Shown here: positions 11,701 to 23,400 of the stretch, one piece after another
Position numbering within the stretch: the stretch's first letter is position 1
How the letters are laid out: every line of letters starts with the position of its first letter
Program-made: the position numbers and the translations under genes
Origin: Styela clava
Taxonomy: Eukaryota; Chordata; Ascidiacea; Stolidobranchia; Styelidae
NCBI RefSeq assembly: GCF_964204865.1
Contig: NC_135260.1
Coordinates: 19,638,001 to 19,702,000 of the forward strand
DNA length: 64,000 nt
Direction of reading: 5' to 3'
Notes under the pieces: generated by a model
Told to the model about the DNA's origin: nothing
Seen by the model: only the letters and a program-made list of their open reading frames with translations
The model's database searches: none

Positions 11701-14700
11701 TTAAAATAACGAAATAATTTTACAGCACTCAAAACTTACTTTTCTTTTTTCGTTCTTTTGAAGATGACTTCGGTTTCTCATCTGGAGGATTTTTCACGAA
11801 TTTTTCCCCAACATTGATGGCCACACCTAGTTTCTTAGCTGTGTCAATAAGCTGTTGAAAATATCACAAAGTCACTCAAAAATTAAATATTACCGGTACG
11901 TAATCCTGAACATCAACTTCCTGGACATGCGGGAGAAAAAGTGAATCATCGAATTTGAAAACAATCAATTTGATTCTAATACAGGGTTAAAATAATCTGT
12001 GCAGTGCAGGCTACACATTCCAAAATTGGATGATAAATGATACAAAAATTGTAGTTACCTACTCATCTTGATACATATTTCAATTTAACCCCGGTATCTG
12101 CAATCAGAATTTTTCTGCTTATCTTCACAGACATATTCAAAAAAGACTCATTTTCACGCCCTTGAAGTAAAACTTGTACAAATGCAAACCCGCTAGTCCA
12201 CAGTCGATAATAAAAATAAACCTCTTTGTCTAAATTAGGATCGGAAGAATCTTTCATAACTTTTTCAAGTTTTCCGAGTAATTTCTGAGCTTGTTTCGAA
12301 TCTTTCGTTTGTTGAAGAAACATGATATAATTGATAGTTATGTAAACATCATCACTAAGAAATGAGAAAAAGTACAAAATGTGAGTATGCGTGAGAAATA
12401 GCGTTATCCAAAAGTTGTTTTGACATTGCACAACATTACATCTCTATGAGGCTCGGACTAAGTTAACCAGATGAAATAACATAACTAAATGATTGATTTA
12501 CTGAAAACAGTACATAAAAATATTTTCCTGGCTTCGCTATCATAAGAACAAACCAAATATTCAATTCCTAGTAGCGCCGAGGAGTCGAATGTTTCTACTG
12601 ATATTGCAGTTGGAATTTCAAACTTTTAATAATGATAACAAATGTCAATTTGTCTGTAATTTCTGACAAAAACTTAAAGAAAATCAGTTTGACTAAGCAT
12701 TGTCCACAAACAATTAAAGAAAGCATGAATCTGCAAATCCTATCGTTCCAAAAATTTGTGTTTTACAGAGATGAGCTGGAGTGAGAATCGAAATTTCCTC
12801 TCCAAGTTCAAGTAGTTAGCTGGTAATAGTTGGCAACCATGACATATTTTTAAGTATTAATCTTTCTCATCCTTGATTTTAACCAATCTTAATGTATGAA
12901 CATATTGCAGCTAAAGATCTCACGGTTTTAATTGAAGAGCTTCCTGGTATGATTTTCTTGCACTCTCAGTTTGACCAAGGTGATTCAATGAAACTAAAAT
13001 TGTAATGATAGTTTTGTTAGCAAATATATGATAATTTTGAAAATGTTCGTATTAGTGACTGCATACCTGCAATCAACATGTAAATATCAGCATTTTTCGG
13101 CTTCAATCTTAGTGCAGTGCTCGCAAACTGAAACGTGCTTGCATATTGCTGCATCGTTGCATGAAGAAGACTCAAATTATATAAAATTCTCCAATCGAAC
13201 GGTGCTAGGTATGTTGCTCGCTTTAAACAACTGATAGCCTGTGACAGGAGAAAATTAATAAGGTCAAATAAGGTTCAACCAACAAAATTCAGAATTGTTC
13301 GCTCGAACATGACAAGATTAAATCAAATATTTAGTAGAACACTATTACAATGCCTCGTTTTTTCTTTCATGACTTTATAACTAACCAAGATGGTGGCACA
13401 CTTCACCATTTTTCATTTAGGCTAGAGACATTTGAAATTGTTTGGAGAACAAGGTTTTACATGAAACCTTGCCCTTGATTGGCAGACAGACATTTTGTTT
13501 ATCTACCATGAAAATCAAATCTGCTGTCGATATGGCAGCATATTAGGCATCTATGAAGCAGGTCATTTGAATGGCAATTGGGATCAACCCTATATCCATT
13601 ATAACCATCCATCTTGGGAATTAAGAAACTGTGGTCTTGCAGAGTAGGATGGATGCTGATGAAAATCTTCAAAGACGAGTTCCATTGGCATCCCAAATTT
13701 CGTTACTAACAATTCAGCAAGACTAGTTTTCAAATTCTAGATACAAGCATATAGTTGGCATTCTCAATCACCAATACTTACGGCAACATATTTCTTTTTT
13801 CCGTAAAAGCACATTGCGATGTTATTCCACAGTGCTGCACTTTCAGGAGCTTTTTGAGCAGCAACTCTATATTTAGTCAGAGCTACATCAAAATCACCAT
13901 GTACTTGCATAAGAGAACCTGCTGCTAATATTGCCTGTAAAACAAGGATAGGATAGGATAGGATTTACATATTTATCCCGAGGGAGAGGAAAGCCGATAA
14001 GACGGCTTATCCATATGGCGAACCACGGCCTCTCGTCCGGTTACCATTCCAAGTCGGGTATGGGATTAGTTTTACTGTATTGTTTGTTTTCGGAAGCATG
14101 GACTTGGTCGAGGAGGAAGCCGTAACCGACCAGCGGTTACGTGAACCACCCAACGACAGCGAGGGGTCCAGCAATCCTCTCGCATATAACCATCCCTGCA
14201 TGAGATTCGAACCTGCGAACCCTCGCAGAGTAATTAGAGGTGCGGTGGCGAGCGTATTCCTAACGCTTAGCCCGTTGAGCCACACCGCCGCGCCAGGAAA
14301 GTATGCTTCAGTTAATGACAGGGAGAAGAATTTTGAATGCAAATTCAACGCTTGCAATGCTTTTAATTTGAATTCAGTCATGATTTCTATAAGTAATATT
14401 TGCAATTTTCACTTTTATTCATGTGCTCAGCATATGTCACCATCACCATAAAGATGTAATTTAGAACACAAACATTCAAATGGCTTTGAGATACCACGAA
14501 ATACAGGGTGACTCCAAAAAACAGGACCGATACAATATGTTCCTAATGGACTGGGTTCTATTTTTTCGGATCAATCTATATTTATCTTACTCTGATGTTT
14601 GTTTGGTACTCCCGAAGTATGTGAACCAAGATGGCGGACACCGGAACGTGGTATAGGCCTGATTACATGTCCACTGGGACCGGTCTAGCAGACTACATAT

Positions 14701-17700
14701 GGAAACTATTTCACGCTTCAGTGGTTCGCCTGCGATTCAAATTCGTGCTATCGGTCAACAACATCACACCACCTATCGAGTAGGTCTGGAAGTGAGCTGC
14801 ACTGGTTTTGCTCAGTCGCTTTGTCCTGCTACTCGAGAAATCGCAGTTACGTAAGTCGATCGAAGGGGTACCGGTATGAAAGTTGCTTTCTTTTTTATCT
14901 CTGGTAAGTGAGTTGCATTTCAACAAATAAAAATTTAGCTAAATAGTGCTAGAAGTTCAATGTAAACCTCTTCCTCATCTACTGTGTCGCTGTTGAACAC
15001 AAATTTGAATTACCGGTACTTGTACCGGTGGGAACCCAGTGCGGCATGCTTGGTTGTTGTTTTGAAACAGAATTAAATCTTATGTCCAAAGATTTATTGG
15101 TATGAATTGAGCGCAATACGACTCTTGTTGATAAACTTCAGTTTCCCATTTCCCAATGAGAAATTTTTTGGAAATTCACCATACAGCGATAACTCATCCC
15201 AGTTGGTACCGGTACCCTAACTGTACATACCGGTACAAATTCAATGCTTCAGTGTCGGTAACGTCCCAGTAGTAGGGCGATATTAAATAATGAAAGTGCT
15301 TCTATTTGCATGTGATGAGCCCACTTCACACAAAGTGTTCGGTTGATAAACTGTAATTGTTTAAATTTGGTTGCCAGTAGACTACTGGTAACTGTAGGAT
15401 TACCGTAATTTTTGAATGGATCGTGTGGCATAAGGTGCGAACCTGCATATAATTTTGATATATACTTTAATTAACATTTGTATTGAATTTATTGACAATG
15501 AAATATACGCAGTGTTCGCAAATCATGACTTATTTGTTTTAGTCCGGCAGCTCTAAAACTGTTTCTTATCTCGTTGGTTTGGACATGTAATCGAGGGTGC
15601 TAAGTGGTCTCCGAGACCACTTCGACATTTCCGAATCGAACCGGTTCGCTGGACTGGTTTTGATGGACATGTAATCAGGCCTTATGTGTACCAGGCTAAA
15701 GTTAGGCTATAATTTCAGGTTCGAATACTAAGGGAGTCACTTGGCTAGTACCCCAACTCGTAATAGAGCTAAAATAAGGGCAATTGGAATAAAATTATGA
15801 CCTAAGCCTAACCTGGTACACATACTACGTTCCAGTGTCAGCAATCTTGGTTCACATACTTCAAGAGTACTGTTTATTTTATATGTGTGATAAACCAAAA
15901 AATGTTTGTGTGTATTTCCGCGTAATGTCATATTTACATGATGTAATGATACATAGGATGCAAAAAAACTTAATAAATACCTTATAATTCTCAGGGTCAA
16001 ATGTCATTGCCTGACCAAGTAATTCAAAAGCTCGGTGGAAGTCTTGCATCCTTAAATATAACAGACCAAGAGTAGTAAGAAGATCTAAGTTTTCTGGAGA
16101 AAATTCAATACCTGAAACAGAAAGGCACTCTCAGATAAAAAGACAACTCATGCACAACATCAAATGAGAACAATGTAAGTAAAACACTGAAAATGTTATG
16201 CATTAAGAAATGTGTTAAGCCATGGATAAATGAAACATATCGTAACATCTCACCTTTCTTCAAAACTTCTACTGCTTTATCCATTCTACTTGTTTCCAAG
16301 TAAAGACGGGCTAACGTTGAATATGTAATGTCATGTTTACTTTGTTTAAGAGCTTCATTGAATGCATCCTCTGCCTAAAATAATAGTCAGAATATAAAAC
16401 ACAAAAATGAATTACTAATCCAGATGAGAATTTGGTGAAGGTAGCCTTCTCTTTTTATTGTACAGTACATTTCAGGGATAACTACAAATATACAATTTCT
16501 TTTATCGAAACTTAGCAGATAACTTTGATCAGGTAAGCAGTAGTTATTTATATAAAAATTCAGATTAAATGTACTAGACTTGTTACGTTGTTAGACTTGA
16601 GTATTCTTATAGTTCAGGATACAAAAACAACAGGTGAACCGAAATGCTCACACAAGGGATGTTTCCCTAAACATGGTCTTCTTTGTTTATTTCCATAACA
16701 ATGGCCAATCAACAATAGGTTCAAAGAAATGTAACAATTTAAAATCAAATCATAACACCTTTTAAGTTTCGAGCATGGGTATAAACACTGACTAATTTTT
16801 TGCAAGCTTCGGTTTAATTCGACAGTTTCATTAATGCCCCCCCCCCCCCCCCCACAATAGCATTGAAAATTTTCAACAGTAAAACTTCAGAAAAATTTTG
16901 AAAGGTTTAGGATCAGGAAAATATCCATTAATAATTAACCACCATATCATATTGTTTCAAATGTAGAAAACAATCTCCTAGTTGTTGAGATATTTCCCAG
17001 TCATCGTTGCATGATAAAACTGCTGCTTGTTTGTAACATTCTATAGCATTCTTGTACTTCCCTGTGAGAAACCTGAACATTGAAATAAACAGTTTTAAAT
17101 CCATAGCAAAACGTAACAATTCTAATCCCAAAACTTACAAATTCTTTGCAACTTGTTTCAAAATTTCAGAACTTTTTGGGTTGATTTTAGCACAAGCTTG
17201 TAGAAGTTCTGTTGATTCTGCAATTCTGCCTTCAGTTCTAGCTATCATTCCTTGAACATATAGAGCGTATTCACATTCTCCACCAGTTTCTGCCAACTGC
17301 TGTAGTATCAAGTCCTACAAAACCAATATCAATATAATTTTGACACGGTACGGTAATCACTTCTCTCCTGATGATCAGCTTTTAGACATGATATCGCCAC
17401 AGTACCAAAAGTAACTTATTCAAAAATGGACTTTTTTGAATTTCTGTCATAATGGACCAGGGCCCATCGTTTGGTCTGGTTTTCGAAGCTTTATCTGTTT
17501 TGGGTTTGATCCTATGTAGTGTCGCCTTACATCCATTTTTATGTTTGCTCTTAGAACCAAACTAATACAAAAGGGCAATTTTTCAAATTTAACTGTGACA
17601 TAAGCTAAATGGATCTACTGTGACAATATAGGAGACTGAATATGTAATTTTTTGTCATCTTTTAACCATTGTAAAAGGCGGTCACTTACGTAAATAAATG

Positions 17701-19990
17701 TAAGTGATTAAAAAAATCAGGTCAGTACTATAACCTTAAGCTAATGTACAGTTCCTTATTTATGACATAAAGCTGACATATACTTGTCTTTTGAGTAAAT
17801 TATTTTAAAAAAGGATTGAATACCTTTGCAGTGTGAAACTCTTGTCTGATGAAATGTTGATGAATGAGCCAGTTTCTTCTTTCAACAACTGGGAGATCTA
17901 CAGCTACAATAGAAAAAGTGATTCTTTAGCATAAAATCGGAAATATTAAAACTAATTTGAGAAGCAAATATATTAGGCTAGGTATATTTAAAGTTATTAT
18001 TTTTTATAGACATATAAACCTCGCAATGAGTTTTAAACCCTTGCACTTCCATACATGACAATCATCAACATACGCATATTAGGCTAGGTATATTTAAAGT
18101 TATTATTTTTTATAGACATATAAACCTCGCAATGAGTTTTAAACCCTTGCACTTCCATACATGACAATCATCAACATACGCACAAGGTGACTTGCAGATT
18201 TAGGACCGGGAACTTCCAGCTTGAAGGCTACAGTTTCATGAAAATTTCATGTGTGTTGTTACACAAGTTTTTGTTAAATGCTGCAATTCTTAATAATGTG
18301 ACATCAACAAGTCTGGAAACAGCAAATTTACATTTTGACAATCCGCTATTTATGGTAATTAACATGGATTCAGATTCTGGCCACAGAAACTTGCACATTG
18401 GCATGATTTTTAGAGTATATTTTTGGTGTCGTAGTCTCCTGCATAAGCTGTGATGCATTTTGTGATATGGTAAGCAATGCAATAAAATTTTTCATCAACA
18501 AATACCGGTATACTACGAACGGATTGGAAGAAAAATGAGTCTAGTTGGCAGTGTAAAGATCCAGTTCCCATTCAAACTTGTTTAGACGTTTCATGTTTGA
18601 ATATATTTCTTTGTTTTGTTCACTTTTCATTCGAAATACCATAAAAAGAATACCATAATTATGTTTACATTTATCGTTTTGTTCGTTTTTGCAGACAAAT
18701 GACAACTGAACTATTTTTAGATTTTACATTTTACTTAAAAAAAGTAACAATTCTGGAATTTATTTGGCAAACTTTGGCAGAGAAATAGTTGAAGATATTG
18801 CAATGAAGGCTATTCATTCTTTGATAAGAATAATTAAACAAGCGCTGGTGCATGAATCAGTTGTTTACAACTTCTGCCTCTCTTTTGTTTATGTATAAAG
18901 GGTAAACATAGGTAGTATTTGATTTTATGACTAGTTTATAATTCCTTAAAATCAGTCCATATGTTTATAACAATAGACAATGAATAGTTAAGGAGGTGTT
19001 GGTTTTCGAACAGTTATTAAATTGGAATTCCAGACAACAATTAACAATAGGCTACAGCAATGAGTATCAACATCACCATTAAGCTAGAAAGAAAGCTTAT
19101 TTGAAACTGTATATACTTGAATATGCAATTCAAGAGTCCTGCTGCGCACTAACACAAATATATTTCTGTAAACGTATATTTCTGTAAACGTTACAGAAAT
19201 ATATTTGTGTTAGTGTGCAGCAGGACTCTTGAATTGCATATTATGGTATCTTATTCCTGCTACAGCATCCTTGCATTACATGCATACGGATCCACTAGCG
19301 CAAAGGCATAGAGAAAGGATTGGGAGTTAGTCTCGCGCAACCTCTACTGATCTGTATATACTTGTACTGTTATTAAAAAATTCAAATATTCTAATTCAAT
19401 CCGATTTGCATCGAAGTGTGATATTGAAATATGACAATATAGATATACCTTTTGCTTTTCCCCATATTATCAGTTCGAATTTCAAATTAAGGAATATTAA
19501 ACCCACAGCACCACAGTATTATAACAGCAATAATGATTTTTGATGACATCAAATTTTTACACAACTGCATGATAAAAAAAGAAGCAAGACGATGAGAGCA
19601 ATATTAAATATATCAAAATATTAAACATTTTAAGTTGTCCTGCATTACGGGATGTGTTAAATAATAAAATTCTTTCATGTATATAAGAATATTACTTACG
19701 TTTTTTTGTTCGAACTCTAGGTTTTGGAGTAGGAGGCTCTACTGTTACTTCTTCCTGGTTTTCTTTCGGATTTTCGATCTACGACAGGAATGTAAAAAAA
19801 ATTAATATCAAATTCATAACATTGCAGTAAAATAATCTGACACAAAAGGGAATTTATAATTATGTAGATATGACAATCCACATTTTTTTAACTTCTTTTT
19901 AAAATTTATGATGACAAGAATAGAATATCAGTGGCCTCACACAAAAAAATTAAAACCATGTACCTCCTCATTTTCTGTGGATCCGGGCAT
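8736..19990 (-). CDS. BBS4: BBS4, BBSome TPR subunit, 14 exons
   Basis: Tetratricopeptide subunit of the BBSome, the cargo adaptor for ciliary membrane trafficking; in vertebrates it binds pericentriolar PCM1. Exons, each with GT/AG and matching phase: 19990-19964, 19778-19700, 17903-17824, 17314-17139, 17072-16943, 16374-16254, 16111-15981, 13934-13782, 13238-13067, 12993-12924, 12354-12222, 11851-11740, 11608-11458, 8904-8736. They total 1704 nt, 567 residues, against 519 in human. Family landmarks in order: '[11 protein letters not shown]' (exon 3), '[13 protein letters not shown]' (exon 4), '[12 protein letters not shown]' (exon 5), 'LTTLGLLYL' (exon 7), '[17 protein letters not shown]' (exon 8), '[12 protein letters not shown]' (exon 9) and '[12 protein letters not shown]' (exon 12). 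Exons 13-14 form a Ser/Pro-rich tail. If the last intron is retained, translation stops at 11439 and gives 517 residues. A hydrophilic Glu/Pro-rich N-terminus precedes the TPRs. The first ATG is at 19990. Confidence 0.95.
9821..10199. mobile_element. hAT-type MITE with perfect 8-bp target duplication
   Basis: A 379-bp element with terminal inverted repeats: the left end is cagcgtttcccaaact and the right end is agtttgggaaacgctg. It is flanked by an identical 8-bp direct repeat, ccatagac, at 9813-9820 and 10200-10207. The 8-bp duplication and the CAG...CTG termini are diagnostic of hAT-superfamily insertions. It encodes no transposase, so it was mobilised in trans. It sits in the last BBS4 intron. 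Confidence 0.93.
10357..10725. repeat. MITE with ggacacgt inverted ends, copy 1
   Basis: Begins ggacacgt and ends acgtgtcc. It shares most of its interior with a second copy at 39724-40114, including 'aaaagtaatagccttct', 'tttcaaagcaattggtcc' and 'cataatattgaaacgatcg'. The flanking 'caagagagctacgc' is also shared, so the repeat unit may extend left to about 10333. No coding capacity. Confidence 0.65.
11101..11167. repeat. hAT-type terminal fragment
   Basis: Ends 'aagtttggtgacccctg'. Inverted, this gives the CAGGGGTCACCAAAC start of a common hAT family, preceded by 'gcccgcgg' as in related ends. The opposite terminus was not located with confidence, so boundaries to the left are unknown. Confidence 0.5.
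11204..11418 (+). repeat. Dispersed 'ggtgctcc' repeat
   Basis: Starts ggtgctcc and ends gggagtacc, giving short imperfect inverted termini. Internal blocks match 2138-2330, 15720-15835 and, in part, 55690-55774. The 'aaccctaacctgg' block followed by 'cacacac' or 'tacacatac' is characteristic. Probably a non-autonomous DNA element. Confidence 0.6.
13945..14294 (-). repeat. tRNA-derived SINE inside a BBS4 intron
   Basis: Full-length second copy of the SINE at 6361. The A box lies at about 14282-14271 and the B box at 14213-14202, on the same strand as BBS4. Its 3' tail of three atcct units ends 9-10 bases before the AG acceptor of BBS4 exon 8 (13936-13935). The tail therefore supplies most of the pyrimidine tract of that splice site. 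Confidence 0.88.
17971..18182. repeat. Perfect 106-bp tandem duplication
   Basis: The 106 bases starting 'tattaggctaggta' and ending 'caacatacgca' occur twice in a row (17971-18076 and 18077-18182) with no difference I can see. It lies in a BBS4 intron. The identity suggests a recent duplication or an assembly duplication. Confidence 0.9.
19120..19242. repeat. Near-perfect long hairpin (52-nt arms)
   Basis: Arms 19120-19171 and 19191-19242 are reverse complements over 52 bases with one difference (gcgcac against gcacac, which would still pair as G-U in one transcript orientation). The 19-base loop repeats the arm end 'tatttctgtaaacg'. It lies in BBS4 intron 2. It could be a palindromic MITE, or the intronic transcript could fold into a long hairpin. 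Confidence 0.85.
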
Positions 19991-21727
19991 AATGTATAAC
20001 ACTGATAGCAATTTATGCTAATGTGTTCATATTTGTCTAAATACTATTTTGCTATTAAAATTAAAATAACTATGAATTACCAGTACACATTCACAAGAAA
20101 ATATATTCATACACAAAAATAATAACATCAGCAAGATCATGTTATTTTATAATAAAATTAAAACCAGATTAAATTATTCTAATTCATCTCAAACAGGGCT
20201 GTGGAAGTTTGGCATGTTATTATTGGAGTTGAAGCCATCTCTTCACACTACCTTGAGTCAGAAGTGGAATTTTGAAGGTCATAATTGAAACTCCAAAAAA
20301 AGCTAGAGACGAAATTTTCATCATTTTTTTCAAGATTTGTCAGGGTTCTGATTTTTTTTTTAAAACCAGAGTCTGTTTTAATTTAATACAGACTCTAGCA
20401 CTGGCGTCAGATTAGCCCTTCAATTGAATAAAGCTATAAAAAAAAATAGCCAATAAATTTATATCAATTATTTTGAGATTAAAACAGTGAAAACTCATAT
20501 ATATATAAGTTGCAATTTGAAATAATTGTCATGAATTTAAATTGGGCCTATTTATAAGATATGAGAACCCTTGCATATGTTCATTTTGCTACTATAACCA
20601 CCACAAAATTGGTTAGGCCACGATTCATACCAAACTCTAACAAAACCAATTCATGATATATCATAATTTTGTTGTGCGATTGAACAATTCAAATTATAAC
20701 GAGAAATATAAAATAATTATGTACATAATATGTGCAGATATTTTTATCACAGATCATTTAAATGAACTTTATTAAAAAACAAAGCAGCCACAAGAAAGAA
20801 TGCTAGCATTTATCATTATTATTATTCCGTTTCATGAAAAGCGACTTATTAAACAAACCAAAATCTTTTTTGGGGAAATAGTTTATAATAATAGAGTTGT
20901 TTCAAATGTTATTCACATGTTATTTTAAAACTTTTGTGTTTGAGTTATGGCCATTGGCCAGTAATATTCACTGTATAACAACAAAGCATACAGACTCAAA
21001 CCTGAGCTTTTGCTTACAAGGAGGACACTCAGAACAAAATGGGGAAGTTAACATAATTAATGAGAATATCAATTCAAGATACATCATAAATATCAAGCCT
21101 TTTTTTATAAATAACAGTTTTTGAAAATGCAGCATATGGTGGAACACTGTTTACTATGCTTATAAAAGTATATCAACCTCATTACCTCAATGCGAATAAG
21201 TGAAGAAACACTACATTATTTATTTTTAGTTCAATATGACTAGTGTACTCAGTTGAATAAAAAACGATAATTAAATTTGTCACAAATCCTAAACAACATA
21301 GGTAAAATTACATATGATAAATTGAAGCAAGCAATGTATTTTTGTTTTTGGCACAATACTTAATTACAGTGTTGAACATTGATTTTTAAATAAAAATTTG
21401 GCAAAATTACAAAATGAATCTCAATAAAAAATTATAAATAAAGAATTTTTTCATTAATATACTGATATAACTTAATCCTGAGTTAAGTTTATGTTACATT
21501 GATTTAAATTGATAGTACAACCTACAAATAAAAGGTAAATTTCAATTTGATAAACATAAAAATTACAATGTTGAATAGGCCTAATGTATAACATGATAAC
21601 AAGAGAAAAATATATCATATTTACAACTCATGATAAACTCAAGTGAGAAAACATGGCACTCCAGCATGACATAAAATTTCACTTCTAAATATCTAGAATG
21701 GGAAAAGATAAAATATAAATCTAGGAA
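19991..21727. other. AT-rich intergenic, no gene seen
   Basis: Very AT-rich sequence between the BBS4 start and the orphan gene at 21728-22582. It presumably holds the BBS4 promoter, 5' untranslated sequence and the 3' untranslated region of the upstream gene. No frame has credible coding character and no repeat family was recognised. Confidence 0.5.
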
Positions 21728-22582
21728 TTAGTTTACACCAGCAACTGCAACAGGAGCTGAAAAGCTTCTTTGCTTGAGTTGCAGAGGACGATATGCACGA
21801 TTACTTGGCATTACAAAGGGTACAGGAAGTAGAAGATTAGAATTTGGTCCTTCAACAAAAAATGAAGTAGTTTTTGGCCTGGCTCGACTTTGTTTATTTG
21901 AAGGCTTAAAATCAGAAGTAAATCCAAGTCTACTGACTGGATTGCTTCCAAGTCCATTGCCACGATCATTATCGCTCATAAGAGCACTTTCCACTCGGTT
22001 TTGATATGACTGGAAAACCTCATTACGTGCAGCCATAATATCTATTATTTCTGGTTCTATTTCTTCATACAATCGGGATTCCATTGCAAAATCAAGAGGC
22101 GATGGCAATGGTCTTGATGGTAAATCAACAGATCGCCGCGTTGAAAATGCTGTTCGAGTGCGAACCGGTGTAGGTCTGGGTTTCTCTCTTACTGTCGCAG
22201 ATGCAGGATTTGCCACATATTTTCCTTCAAATCCCCTGGTATACTTTCCCATTTCAACAGTCATTGGAAAATTGGTCCATTTTCCTCTGGGTGTTCTTGG
22301 ACAAAAAGTTCTCTGTGATGGAAATTTGAAATTATTCTGATCTTTTAATGGAATACCTTCTTTGCCTGAAAACCCAGCATTTAAAGAATGCATTTGATAT
22401 TTTCGAACAACATGTTGCTGATAGTACGAGTCACGACTACCTTTATCGAGTCGAACAGCATGCCCTCGATAAAGCATTCTAGGGAATGCTGCCTTTTTTT
22501 CATAAGGTGGAGAATATATTCCATATCCAGGAAACACTCCAGTACGATTAGAATGACTGACAATATCCATCTTTAGAGTCAC
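21728..22582 (-). CDS. Orphan 284-aa basic protein, single exon
   Basis: An uninterrupted 284-residue frame. It is rich in Arg, Ser, Pro, Tyr and Phe, has no transmembrane segment or signal peptide, and shows no catalytic motif. Notable stretches are an early 'GYGIYSPPYEKKAAFPR', then 'YRGHAVRLDKGSRDSYY', a Pro/Arg/Thr-rich middle (about 130-160) and a short acidic helix-like segment 'YEEIEPEIIDIMAARNEV' near residue 172. I do not recognise it. Its sequence style, with repeated aromatic-Pro-Gly and basic patches, recalls small microtubule-associated or ciliary inner proteins. That and its position 1.7 kb upstream of the ciliary gene BBS4 on the same strand are only suggestive. The frame could be shortened at the second Met (residue 5). 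Confidence 0.75.
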   Translation of the reverse strand: MTLKMDIVSHSNRTGVFPGYGIYSPPYEKKAAFPRMLYRGHAVRLDKGSRDSYYQQHVVRKYQMHSLNAGFSGKEGIPLKDQNNFKFPSQRTFCPRTPRGKWTNFPMTVEMGKYTRGFEGKYVANPASATVREKPRPTPVRTRTAFSTRRSVDLPSRPLPSPLDFAMESRLYEEIEPEIIDIMAARNEVFQSYQNRVESALMSDNDRGNGLGSNPVSRLGFTSDFKPSNKQSRARPKTTSFFVEGPNSNLLLPVPFVMPSNRAYRPLQLKQRSFSAPVAVAGVN

Positions 22583-23160
22583 ATTAAGTCATTTGGAGGA
22601 CTATTCTAATGTGTTGCATTTGTCAGTTAGTAATGGCTGAATGGCACAGAATACTGAAATATTACATCTGTTTTAATAAAAAATAATTCATATAAACAAA
22701 GTGATCATTGAATTGGAGGCAATGTACTTAAACGGCGTGTATCCTGAGATAAAATTTATATACAAGCAAACGATAATAGATACCGGTATAAGATTTTGGG
22801 ACCTACTGAAGTTTGGGACCTGAATTCAGGTTGTGTACCAGGTTGAGGTTCAGGTTATACGACATCTTGGTGCGCATACCGGTACCGTACTTCAGGAGCA
22901 CCAGATTTTGAATTATTGGAATTCAGCAGCTTGATCATAAGACAGATTTTCCACATACAGATATACCGTAGGGTACCAAATTGCTTAAGCCGCCAAATGT
23001 ACAACTACAAGCAAGGCAACCGGTACCGGTACAGCGGTACCGGTATGTTCCATTTGTTTCTTTCTAATGGCGTAATTGAAACAGGATATTACGAACAGTG
23101 AGGTAGCATTAGAAATAGCGCACAATGAACAATGAGGGTGTATTATTATCGCGTTGGTAC
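22583..23160. other. Intergenic with short palindromic repeats
   Basis: Contains a copy of the dispersed repeat ending 'aggagcacc' near 22905. There is also a cluster of accggtacc/ggtaccgg units at 23018-23045, and 'accggtat' near 22783. The last nine bases (23152-23160, cgttggtac) are the left target duplication of the transposon that follows. No gene seen. Confidence 0.5.
23152..23160. other. Left target-site duplication of the 9.95-kb element
   Basis: cgttggtac lies directly outside the left terminal inverted repeat. The sequence directly outside the right end (33112-33120) is cgctggtac, an 8 of 9 match. A duplication of about 9 bp is typical of Mutator-like elements. Confidence 0.75.
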
Positions 23161-23400
23161 ACCAAAGTTACCCTAGCAGACATCTCTCAGCAGATATCTC
23201 TCTCGTTTTCGGAACGGTGAAATAGGGTTGCCAGAAATCGATTTAACATTGCGTATAAAACGCGCTGCGGAAATATGAATGCTGGGTGAAATTCAGTTGC
23301 CAGATTTATGCCCTATTATAATCACCGTATTCCACGTAAACTTTCGTACTTTTCAATGGCCGGCCACATTAATAAAAGTGATAAAAAGGAAAACACATAA
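23161..23400 (+). repeat. Left terminal inverted repeat (unique part)
   Basis: Outer TIR of the element. It pairs with 32870-33111 on the other strand with only scattered differences over about 240 bases. It includes 'gaatgctgggtgaaattcag' and the mirrored 'tgatggtattatgtgttttcc' region. No coding sequence. Confidence 0.88.

Noticed and set aside
12063-12221. Read-through of BBS4 exon 11 into a further 52 codons
   Set aside because: The residues after 12222 do not match BBS4, whereas splicing to 11851 restores the family sequence '[12 protein letters not shown]' in phase.
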